From: Egaibacter sp046050465
GTDB taxonomy: Bacteria > Pseudomonadota > Gammaproteobacteria > Burkholderiales > Burkholderiaceae_C
NCBI GenBank assembly: GCA_046050465.1
Contig: JBJOPS010000054.1
Coordinates: 1-7,711, forward strand
DNA length: 7,711 nt
Direction of reading: 5' to 3'
Shown here piece by piece: positions 1-5,473 of the stretch. The stretch's first letter is position 1; each line of letters starts with the position of its first letter. The position numbers were made by a program, and so were the translations under genes. The notes beneath the pieces are model-generated. The model was not told the DNA's origin. It saw only the letters and a program-made list of their open reading frames with translations, and made no database searches.

Positions 1-1
1 C

Positions 2-325
2 CGTGCCAATCTGGCGGCATCAACCGAAGCTGCGATTGTGGATGTGCTGGTCCGCAAATCTCTCGCGGCGTTGAAGCAAGCGGGATTAAAACGCATGGTG
101 GTGGCCGGCGGCGTGGGGGCCAACCGCACGTTGCGCGCACAACTCAACGCCGAGTGCGGGAGGCAGCGGGTCCGAGTGCATTACCCCGAGCTTGATTTGT
201 GCACCGACAACGGTGCCATGATTGCACTTGCTGCGGCCATGCGGCTGCAGTCAGGGCAGCAGCAGGCCAGCGAGGTCTACGCGTTTGACGTGAAACCCCG
301 CTGGCCGCTGGATCAGCTCAGTTAG
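2..325 (+). CDS. tsaD: TsaD (tRNA N6-threonylcarbamoyladenosine synthase subunit), 3' part
   Basis: This is the C-terminal part of TsaD, cut by the left edge of the window; the reading frame is open from base 2. TsaD transfers the threonylcarbamoyl group from threonylcarbamoyl-AMP to A37 of ANN-decoding tRNAs, working in the cytoplasm with TsaB and TsaE. What is visible: an opening ANLAASTEAAIVDVLVRK helix, the glycine-rich VAGGVGANRTLRAQL segment of the ASKHA-type ATPase fold, and the TDNGAMIALA motif whose aspartate belongs to the metal/nucleotide site in this family. The protein ends PRWPLDQLS, a normal position for bacterial TsaD, so the 3' end looks intact. An internal GTG at 38 could be mistaken for a start, but homologous sequence continues upstream of it. 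Its stop codon (323-325) overlaps the stop of the convergent hsp20 gene. Identification is from recognised motifs. Confidence 0.95.
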   Translation, partial: RANLAASTEAAIVDVLVRKSLAALKQAGLKRMVVAGGVGANRTLRAQLNAECGRQRVRVHYPELDLCTDNGAMIALAAAMRLQSGQQQASEVYAFDVKPRWPLDQLS

Positions 326-702
326 TTGATGGTGAGTTCGGTGACCTGGCTCACCGGCACGATCTTCGCCAGCTTCAGTGTGAGTACGCCGTTTTCCAGT
401 TTGGCCTGGCTGGTGGCAACATCAATGGCCTGTGGCAGCTCATACGCAAAGCTGTAGCGGCGTGTGGCGCCTTCGCGGCTCTGGATGCGCACGATGTTGC
501 CTTCAATGCCAATGCCCAATTGGTCTTTGGCAATGCCAGGCACATCAAATGTGAGGGTGACAGACTTGTCATCCTGCTCAACCGAACTGGCCTGCTGACG
601 CGGCGTTTGCAGGGCTTCGCCGAGGAAGCGCTCCAGCGAACGGTCAGCGGGCGAATAGACATGGCGGCGCTGCAGGGTGGGGGCGGTAGATGCAAAAAAC
701 AT
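322..702 (-). CDS. Small heat-shock protein, Hsp20/alpha-crystallin family
   Basis: A 126-residue small heat-shock protein, expected to be an ATP-independent cytoplasmic holdase that binds unfolding proteins. The alpha-crystallin domain spans about residues 41-113. Visible landmarks are FDVPGI (52-57), a strand LGIGIEGNIVRIQSREG, the YELP segment (87-90), and the family signature AKLENGVLTLKLAK (100-113). The C-terminal LTI (123-125) fits the I/V/L-x-I tail motif that docks into a neighbouring subunit. The N-terminal arm is short (about 40 residues) and begins MFFASTAPT. I chose the ATG at 702-700 rather than the in-frame ATG at 732 because AGGAG (711-715 on the complement) lies 8 nt upstream, and because the longer form would start inside the 725-749 inverted repeat. 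It converges on tsaD with overlapping stops and is divergent from the solute-binding-protein gene. Heat induction is likely for the family but not shown by a clear promoter. Confidence 0.9.
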   Translation of the reverse strand: MFFASTAPTLQRRHVYSPADRSLERFLGEALQTPRQQASSVEQDDKSVTLTFDVPGIAKDQLGIGIEGNIVRIQSREGATRRYSFAYELPQAIDVATSQAKLENGVLTLKLAKIVPVSQVTELTIN

Positions 703-724
703 GTGTGTGACTCCTAGTAAACTG

Positions 725-749
725 TGCGGCATTCAACGTGAATGCTGCA
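725..749. repeat. 25-bp inverted repeat between hsp20 and the solute-binding-protein gene
   Basis: Two 11-bp arms, TGCGGCATTCA (725-735) and TGAATGCTGCA (739-749), flank the 3-bp centre ACG. Ten of eleven positions are complementary and the inner seven are perfect. It lies 22 bp upstream of the hsp20 start codon and 48 bp upstream of the solute-binding-protein start. It could be an operator for a dimeric regulator or a hairpin in either leader. In a + strand transcript the one mismatch becomes a G-U pair. It does not match CIRCE (TTAGCACTC-N9-GAGTGCTAA) and has no U tract, so it is not a terminator. The structure is seen directly; its function is not known. Confidence 0.6.
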
Positions 750-797
750 TGCCTCCAACGTGCGAGTGATAGCATTTTTTTCAAGGGAAGTTTCTGC

Positions 798-2108
798 ATG
801 TTTATTCTTTCTCGCCGGGTCTTGAAATTGCTGATGGCGATGTTATTTGTGCCCGCCATTGCATGGGCCCAGCCGTCGCCAGCGCCCATCAAGATGGCGC
901 TGATCGAGGGGTTGAGTGGTGGCAATGCCAACGGCGGTGAGGCCGTATTCCGCAATCTGGTTTGGGCCGTGGAACGGGTTAACGAACGTGGTGGCGTCAA
1001 AACTGCTGCCGGCCCACGCTTGCTGACACTGGACCGCCACGACAGCAAGGGGCAGGTTGAAGAAGCGCTCTCCAGCCTGCGTGCAGCCATTGATGGTGGT
1101 GCGCAAATTATTCTGCAAGGTAATCTTTCATCAGTTGCTGCTGCGTTGATCGACGCTATCAACAAACACAATGAGCGCGAGCCCGCCAGACGCGTGCTGT
1201 TCCTGAATTACTCCGCTGTGGACCCCATACTCACCAACGAGAAGTGCAGCTTCTGGCATTTCCGTTTTGACGCCCACGCCGATATGCGCATGGCGGCACT
1301 GATGTCGGTGCTGAAAGACGATAAATCGGTCAAATCGGCCTATCTGATTGGTCAGGACTACAGCTTCGGGCAAGCTGTGTTGCGCGAGGGCAAACGCCAG
1401 CTCGGCATTCAGCGGCCCGATGTACAGATCGTGGGTGAAGAGCTGCATCCGCTGCTTCGCATCAAGGACTTTGCGCCCTACGCGGCCAAGATCAAGGCCA
1501 GTGGCGCCGACGCCGTGTTGACGGGCAACTTCAGCAATGACCTGACATTGCTGGTGAAGGCCGCCAAAGAAGCGGGTTTCGAGGGCAAGTTCTACACGTT
1601 CTATGGCAATGCCTTGGGTGCACCGGCGGCGATTGGTGAAGCGGGCCTGGGCAAGGTGATTGCCGTGGCCGACTGGCTACCCAACGTGCAGACGGCTTCC
1701 AGCGAAGCGTTTTACCAGTCGTTTCGCACCCGATACCCCAAGCCAGCAGATGACTACGTGCACATGCGCATGCACCTGATGGTGGAGGCTTTGGCTCAGG
1801 CCATCGAGAAAGCTTCGCCAGCTGGTCAGAAGCCAACTGCCACGACCAGTCTGGATGCTATTGATTTAATAGCTGTCGCCGCACAACTGGAAAGGGCTAA
1901 CGTCACTTTACAGGGTCAAAATGGCACTATGCGGGCTGCTGACCATCAGTTTCAACAACCCCTGGTGGTGGGTGTCATGGATCGCCAGGGGGCGCCCGGT
2001 GTGAAGTTTGACGTGGAAGGTTCGGGCTACGGTTTTCGCGTGATCAAGACGCTACCCGCCGCCAGTGCCGAGCAGGCGACCACCTGCAAGATGCTGCGGC
2101 CAGGTTGA
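798..2108 (+). CDS. Periplasmic substrate-binding protein, branched-chain amino acid ABC transporter family (orphan)
   Basis: A 436-residue exported type I periplasmic binding protein (Peripla_BP_6/LivK-like). Such proteins capture a small ligand and deliver it to an ABC permease; the ligand cannot be read from the sequence. Residues 1-24 form a Sec signal peptide: RR-VLK, a hydrophobic core, and AIAWA before Q25. The mature part has the usual landmarks: IEGLSGGNANGGEAVFRN at the first strand and helix, a VERVNERGGV helix end, HDSKGQ, and YLIGQDYSFGQAVL in the second lobe. The mature chain has exactly two cysteines, C150 and C430, which could form a disulfide. The ATG at 798 is preferred over the in-frame ATG at 738 because AAGGGAAG (783-790) sits just upstream and the signal peptide begins there. 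No permease or ATPase genes flank it. Codons 354-371 coincide with an interspersed-repeat copy rich in rare codons (TTA, ATA, AGG). Confidence 0.88.
   Translation: MFILSRRVLKLLMAMLFVPAIAWAQPSPAPIKMALIEGLSGGNANGGEAVFRNLVWAVERVNERGGVKTAAGPRLLTLDRHDSKGQVEEALSSLRAAIDGGAQIILQGNLSSVAAALIDAINKHNEREPARRVLFLNYSAVDPILTNEKCSFWHFRFDAHADMRMAALMSVLKDDKSVKSAYLIGQDYSFGQAVLREGKRQLGIQRPDVQIVGEELHPLLRIKDFAPYAAKIKASGADAVLTGNFSNDLTLLVKAAKEAGFEGKFYTFYGNALGAPAAIGEAGLGKVIAVADWLPNVQTASSEAFYQSFRTRYPKPADDYVHMRMHLMVEALAQAIEKASPAGQKPTATTSLDAIDLIAVAAQLERANVTLQGQNGTMRAADHQFQQPLVVGVMDRQGAPGVKFDVEGSGYGFRVIKTLPAASAEQATTCKMLRPG
1857..1911 (+). repeat. Interspersed repeat copy inside the solute-binding-protein gene
   Basis: This stretch has the block pattern GCTAT - 8 nt - TAGCTG - 4 nt - CGC - 10 nt - AGGGCTA, with the same spacing as the intergenic copy at 5416-5470. 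Over 55 positions the two copies match at about 33, and nearly all the matches fall in the blocks. GCTAT (1857-1861) and ATAGC (1869-1873) form a perfect 5-bp hairpin arm pair. It reads in frame as residues 354-371, contributing the clustered low-GC codons ATT, TTA, ATA, AGG and TTA. I recall similar short repeats scattered through Comamonadaceae genomes; that is memory, not a search. Confidence 0.6.
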
Positions 2109-2186
2109 TGATCTGAAGGGCGCGTTCTGGTGCCGGTCGATATGATCCGTCCTCAGTACCTCTATTACTTTTCAAAGGAATCGATC

Positions 2187-2615
2187 ATGCGCTGCTTGCG
2201 TACATGGCTTGTCGCTCTCCTGGGCTTCCTGCTGGTCTGTGCCGGTGCTCTGGCGCAGGACAAGGTGGTTTATCACATTGACAACGCAGAAATGCAGGCG
2301 ACCAAGGGCCTGCGCAACATCCGCAACCATCTGGATGTGGCGCCAGACACCAAAATCATCGTGGTGACGCACGCCGATGGCGTCGATTTCCTGATGGATG
2401 GTGCCAAAGACGCCAAAAACCCGAATATTGACTATGCCTCGCTGACCAGCGCTCTCAAGGCCCGGGGCGTGCGATTTGAGGTGTGTGAAATCACCCTCAC
2501 GAACCGGAATCTGAAAAAAGACCGCTTCAATCTGGAAGCGGATTTCACCCCGTCCGGCGTGGTGCGCATCGGGCAGTTGCAGACACGGGAAGGGTTCGCC
2601 TATATCAAGCCCTGA
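2187..2615 (+). CDS. Exported DsrE-like small protein
   Basis: A 142-residue protein with an N-terminal signal peptide (about residues 1-23, hydrophobic WLVALLGFLLVCAGALA, likely cleaved before Q24), so it should act in the periplasm. The mature part looks like the DsrE/DsrF-like alpha/beta fold (COG1416 type): VVYHIDNAE as first strand, a KGLRNIRNHLDV helix, TKIIVVTHADGVDFLM, an SALKARGVRFEVCEITL segment with the conserved cysteine C100, and a C-terminal GVVRIGQLQTREGFAYIKP. DsrE relatives handle sulfur, but for this exported group the biochemical role is not established and I do not assign one. The ATG at 2187 is chosen over the one at 2130 because AAAGGAA (2174-2180) precedes it and the signal peptide begins there. 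C18 is not in a proper lipobox (LLVC), so it is probably not a lipoprotein. It lies 78 nt after the solute-binding-protein gene; co-transcription is possible. Confidence 0.82.
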   Translation: MRCLRTWLVALLGFLLVCAGALAQDKVVYHIDNAEMQATKGLRNIRNHLDVAPDTKIIVVTHADGVDFLMDGAKDAKNPNIDYASLTSALKARGVRFEVCEITLTNRNLKKDRFNLEADFTPSGVVRIGQLQTREGFAYIKP

Positions 2616-2624
2616 GGGGTCTGG

Positions 2625-2653
2625 TAGACGACTTTGGGTCGCCGGGTTATAAT
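2625..2653 (+). promoter_or_regulatory. Sigma70-type promoter for rpsO
   Basis: A perfect TATAAT -10 hexamer (2648-2653) lies 17 bp downstream of TAGACG (2625-2630), which matches the TTGACA -35 consensus at four of six positions. It begins just after the DsrE-like stop codon. It predicts transcription starting near 2660 and a leader of about 135 nt before rpsO. It is the best promoter match I found in the window. Confidence 0.75.
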
Positions 2654-2659
2654 TCCAAG

Positions 2660-2771
2660 GCTTTGCATACGGCAAGGCGCACGTCGGGAGCAGTTCCAGC
2701 ACCCGACGCAAGTTATTAACAAAATTGTTAAGCGGGACGCCAGCACGGGCCAAAACGGTTTTTGCGCGTCC
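2660..2771 (+). promoter_or_regulatory. Structured 5' leader of rpsO (candidate S15 autoregulatory RNA)
   Basis: Four successive hairpins can be drawn between the predicted start of transcription and the ribosome-binding site. H1 is GGCTTTGC paired with GCAAGGC (2660-2678, one G-U, partly in the loop). H2 is CGTCGGG/CCCGACG (2682-2688 with 2702-2708), plus an A-A mismatch and two inner G-C pairs. H3 is TTAACA/TGTTAA (2716-2721 with 2726-2731). H4 is GGACGC/GCGTCC (2735-2740 with 2766-2771) enclosing CAAAA/TTTTG (2751-2755 with 2760-2764). S15 is known to repress its own translation through differently shaped leaders in several bacterial groups, so an autoregulatory role is plausible; it is inferred here, not shown. 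Confidence 0.5.
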
Positions 2772-2794
2772 ATTTACAGGAAGAATAGAAATAA

Positions 2795-3061
2795 ATGATT
2801 GCATCCAGCATCAAAGCCGCTGTTGTCAAAGACAACGCACGTCAAGCCGGTGACACGGGTAGCCCGGAAGTGCAAGTTGCGCTGTTGACCGCCCGCATCA
2901 ACGAACTCACCCCCCACTTCAAGACCCACGCCAAAGACCACCATGGTCGCCGTGGTCTGTTGCGCATGGTGAGCCGCCGTCGCAAGCTGCTGGATTACCT
3001 GCGCTCCAAAGACGCAGACCGCTATGTGGCGTTGATCGCCAAGCTGGGCCTGCGCAAGTAA
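2795..3061 (+). CDS. rpsO: 30S ribosomal protein S15
   Basis: An 88-residue protein, essentially the full length of bacterial S15 (about 89). S15 is a primary 16S rRNA binder that sets the central-domain three-way junction early in 30S assembly. Recognisable family segments are the DTGSPEVQVALLTARINELTPH helix region, then HAKDHHGRRGLLRMVSRRRKLLDYL, which carries the conserved rRNA-binding basic and histidine residues, and a basic C-terminus ending LGLRK. The ATG at 2795 follows AGGAAG (2778-2783) by 11 nt, a slightly long spacing. It is preceded by its own promoter and structured leader and followed by an intrinsic terminator, then by pnp, the usual partner in proteobacteria. Nothing about the protein is odd. 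Confidence 0.98.
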   Translation: MIASSIKAAVVKDNARQAGDTGSPEVQVALLTARINELTPHFKTHAKDHHGRRGLLRMVSRRRKLLDYLRSKDADRYVALIAKLGLRK

Positions 3062-3095
3062 GCCGCCAGTTGAATCGGATCATTTGAATGACAGG

Positions 3096-3127
3096 CGCCT
3101 GAGTTAGCTCGCTAGCTCAGGCGTTTT
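3096..3127 (+). terminator. Intrinsic terminator after rpsO
   Basis: Perfect 8-bp arms CGCCTGAG (3096-3103) and CTCAGGCG (3116-3123) are followed directly by TTTT (3124-3127). The 12-nt loop region also contains TAGC/GCTA, which may extend the stem. It begins 35 nt after the rpsO stop. The short U run suggests partial rather than complete termination, which would let some transcripts read into pnp, as in the enterobacterial rpsO-pnp locus. Confidence 0.8.
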
Positions 3128-3161
3128 CTACTTCGGAGAAGACAAAAACGGAGCGAAGCTG

Positions 3162-3204
3162 TGTCATTCCAGAGGAGTTTGGGCTGAATTTCTCTGGAAT
3201 GGCA
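3162..3204 (+). promoter_or_regulatory. Long stem-loop in the pnp leader (candidate RNase III/PNPase autoregulation site)
   Basis: Arms 3162-3174 and 3192-3204 pair over 13 bp: the perfect 10-bp core CATTCCAGAG/CTCTGGAATG, then one G-U and two more pairs. The stem can continue inward through 3175-3180 with 3186-3191, including three G-U pairs, to a 5-nt loop GGGCT, giving about 19 bp in all. It ends 72 nt upstream of the pnp start codon. In Escherichia coli, RNase III cleaves a comparable long stem in the pnp leader and PNPase then represses its own synthesis. The same role is inferred here from position and shape only. No convincing separate pnp promoter was found. Confidence 0.65.
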
Positions 3205-3276
3205 TCGTGTTCTGTGATGTTGGATCCGGGCTCGGGTGGGGTGGCCAGCACCCCCCATATTGACCAGGAGAGAGAC

Positions 3277-5406
3277 ATGAGCATGTTCAAAAAAGTTAGC
3301 AAAACCTTCCAGTGGGGCCAGAACACGGTCACCATGGAAACCGGCGAAATCGCCCGTCAATCCACCGGCGCTGTGCTGCTGGATATGGACGGCACGGTTG
3401 TGCTGGCCACCGTCGTCGGCAAAACCGAAGGCAAACCCGGTCAGGATTTCTTCCCGCTGACCGTGGATTACCTTGAGAAAACCTATGCTGCAGGCAAAAT
3501 TCCTGGCAGCTTCTTCAAGCGCGAAGGCCGCCCCAGCGAGTTCGAAACATTGACCAGTCGTTTGATTGACCGCCCGATCCGTCCGCTGTTCCCTGAAGGT
3601 TTCTTCAACGAAGTGCACGTCGTGGTGCACACGCTGTCGCTGAACCCCGAAGTGGACGCCGACATTGCAGCCCTGATTGCGACCAGCGCCGCACTGTCGG
3701 TCAGCGGTATTCCCTTCAATGGCCCCATTGGTGCAGCCCGCGTGGGTTATGTCAACGGCGCCTATGTGCTGAACCCCGGCCAGACCGCCCGCAAGGATTC
3801 GATTCTGGATCTGGTGGTGGCCGGCACCGAAGCCGCCGTGTTGATGGTGGAATCTGAAGCCCAGCAACTCAGCGAAGAAATCATGCTCGGCGCTGTGGTG
3901 TTCGGCCACGAGCAGGGCAACATTGCCATCAACGCCATCCACGAACTCGTGCGTGACGCCGGCAAGCCGGTATGGGACTGGAAGGCGCCAGCCAAGGACG
4001 AAGCCCTGATCGCCAAGGTGCAAGGCCTGGCCCAAGCCAAGCTGGAAGCCGCTTACCAGATTCGCAACAAGCAAGCCCGTACACAAGCCTGCCGCGCAGC
4101 CTACGCTGACGTGATGACCGGCCTGAAGGCCGACGGCGCTGCCTTTGACGGTGTGGCCGTGGAAGGCATGTTGTTTGAGATTGAAGCCAAAATTGTGCGT
4201 GGCCAGATCCTGGCGGGCGAGCCGCGTATTGACGGTCGCGACACGCGCACCGTGCGTGCCATCGAAATCCGCAACAGCGTACTGCCCCGCACCCACGGCT
4301 CGGCACTGTTCACCCGTGGCGAAACGCAGGCACTGGTCGTGACCACGCTGGGTACCGAGCGTGATGCCCAGCGCATCGACGCACTGGCTGGGGAGTTTGA
4401 AGACCGTTTCATGCTGCACTACAACATGCCTCCGTTTGCCACCGGCGAAACCGGTCGCGTGGGCACACCAAAACGCCGCGAAATCGGTCACGGCCGTCTG
4501 GCCAAGCGTGCGTTGGTAGCCTGCCTGCCAACGAAGGAAGAATTTCCTTACACCATGCGTGTGGTGTCGGAAATCACCGAATCCAATGGTTCCTCGTCAA
4601 TGGCGTCGGTCTGCGGCGGCTGCCTGTCGCTGATGGACGCTGGTGTGCCGATGAAAGCCCACGTGGCCGGTATCGCCATGGGTCTGATCAAGGAAGACAA
4701 CCGCTTCGCGGTGCTGACCGACATCCTGGGTGACGAAGACCACCTGGGTGACATGGACTTCAAGGTGGCCGGCACTACCAACGGCATCACCGCGCTGCAG
4801 ATGGACATCAAGATCCAGGGCATCACCAAGGAAATCATGCAGGTCGCTTTGGCCCAGGCAAAAGAAGCCCGCATGCACATTTTGGGCAAGATGCAGGAAG
4901 CCATGGCTGAAGCCAAGACCGAAGTGTCCAACTTCGCTCCTCGCCTGTTCACCATGAAGATCAATCCCGAGAAAATCCGTGACGTGATCGGCAAGGGCGG
5001 CTCCGTGATTCGTGCGCTGACCGAAGAAACCGGCACGCAAATCAATATCGATGAAGACGGCACCATCACCATCGCATCCGCCGATCCCGCCAAGGCCGAG
5101 GAAGCCAAGCGTCGCATCGAGCAGATCACCGCTGAAGTGGAAATTGGCAAGGTCTATGAAGGTCCGATCACCAAGATTCTGGACTTTGGTGCTTTGGTCA
5201 ACCTGCTGCCGGGCAAGGACGGCCTGCTGCATATCAGCCAGATCGCCCACGAGCGCGTTGAGAAGGTTACGGACTACCTGTCCGAAGGCCAGATCGTCAA
5301 GGTGAAGGTGCTGGAGACGGACGAAAAGGGTCGCATCAAGCTGTCCATGAAGGCGTTGCTGGACCGTCCGGCCCAGAACGGCAATCAGGGCGGTGATCAG
5401 GCCTGA
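3277..5406 (+). CDS. pnp: Polynucleotide phosphorylase (PNPase)
   Basis: A 709-residue PNPase, full length for the family (711 in E. coli). It degrades RNA 3' to 5' by phosphorolysis, releasing nucleoside diphosphates, as a trimer and usually within the RNA degradosome. Domain order: first RNase PH core with FFKREGRPSEFETLTSRLIDRP from residue 79; an all-helical linker; the second, catalytic RNase PH core with phosphate-binding GSSSMA (438-443) and DILGDEDHLGDMD containing D486 and D492, equivalent to the E. coli metal-binding aspartates; a KH domain (about 558-615, GKGG at 572-575); and an S1 domain (about 624-692, YEGPITKILDFGALVNLLPG). A short QNGNQGGDQA tail ends it. The start at 3277 is chosen because AGGAG (3266-3270) lies 6 nt upstream; the ATG at 3199 would add 26 residues unlike the family. 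It lies downstream of rpsO and a long leader hairpin. Confidence 0.98.
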   Translation: MSMFKKVSKTFQWGQNTVTMETGEIARQSTGAVLLDMDGTVVLATVVGKTEGKPGQDFFPLTVDYLEKTYAAGKIPGSFFKREGRPSEFETLTSRLIDRPIRPLFPEGFFNEVHVVVHTLSLNPEVDADIAALIATSAALSVSGIPFNGPIGAARVGYVNGAYVLNPGQTARKDSILDLVVAGTEAAVLMVESEAQQLSEEIMLGAVVFGHEQGNIAINAIHELVRDAGKPVWDWKAPAKDEALIAKVQGLAQAKLEAAYQIRNKQARTQACRAAYADVMTGLKADGAAFDGVAVEGMLFEIEAKIVRGQILAGEPRIDGRDTRTVRAIEIRNSVLPRTHGSALFTRGETQALVVTTLGTERDAQRIDALAGEFEDRFMLHYNMPPFATGETGRVGTPKRREIGHGRLAKRALVACLPTKEEFPYTMRVVSEITESNGSSSMASVCGGCLSLMDAGVPMKAHVAGIAMGLIKEDNRFAVLTDILGDEDHLGDMDFKVAGTTNGITALQMDIKIQGITKEIMQVALAQAKEARMHILGKMQEAMAEAKTEVSNFAPRLFTMKINPEKIRDVIGKGGSVIRALTEETGTQINIDEDGTITIASADPAKAEEAKRRIEQITAEVEIGKVYEGPITKILDFGALVNLLPGKDGLLHISQIAHERVEKVTDYLSEGQIVKVKVLETDEKGRIKLSMKALLDRPAQNGNQGGDQA

Positions 5407-5415
5407 TCGACTTTT

Positions 5416-5470
5416 GCTATGAATTCGGTAGCTGCTCACGCTTATCCGGCGAGGGCTACTGCCTGATTAA
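5416..5470 (+). repeat. Interspersed repeat filling the pnp-oxidoreductase gap
   Basis: Most of the 67-nt gap is one element with the pattern GCTAT - 8 nt - TAGCTG - CTCA - CGC - 10 nt - AGGGCTA - CTGCC. GCTAT (5416-5420) can pair with GTAGC (5428-5432, one G-U), and TAGC (5429-5432) alternatively with GCTA (5455-5458), so two exclusive folds are possible. The same blocks at the same spacing occur at 1857-1911. Its right end is 3 nt from the ATG of the next gene, where a ribosome-binding site would be expected. From memory this resembles a dispersed repeat of Comamonadaceae genomes. Confidence 0.7.
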
Positions 5471-5473
5471 ACC

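Noticed and set aside
775..790. Perfect CTTGAAA (sigma32 -35 consensus) on the minus strand, 785 to 779, upstream of hsp20
   Set aside because: No acceptable CCCCATNT-like -10 follows at 12-16 nt, and the sequence overlaps the Shine-Dalgarno of the solute-binding-protein gene, which explains it better.
2187..2260. Lipoprotein signal in the DsrE-like protein (cysteine 18)
   Set aside because: LLVC has valine at the position that must be small (G/A/S), while ALA followed by Q fits signal peptidase I.
2172..2804. Minus-strand frame of 210 codons over the DsrE-like gene and rpsO leader
   Set aside because: It overlaps a gene with a signal peptide and ribosome-binding site on the + strand, and has no credible start context or motifs.
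3124..3161. Possible separate pnp promoter between the rpsO terminator and the leader stem
   Set aside because: No -35/-10 pair with reasonable spacing and match was found; transcription by read-through is equally possible.
3112..4491. Long open frame on the minus strand (459 codons) opposite pnp
   Set aside because: It is antisense to a fully recognised PNPase gene and has a histidine/glycine-rich composition typical of a shadow frame in GC-rich DNA; no family motifs seen.
4597..5439. Long open frame on the minus strand (280 codons) opposite the 3' half of pnp
   Set aside because: Same reasoning: it mirrors the KH and S1 coding region of pnp and shows no recognisable domain.
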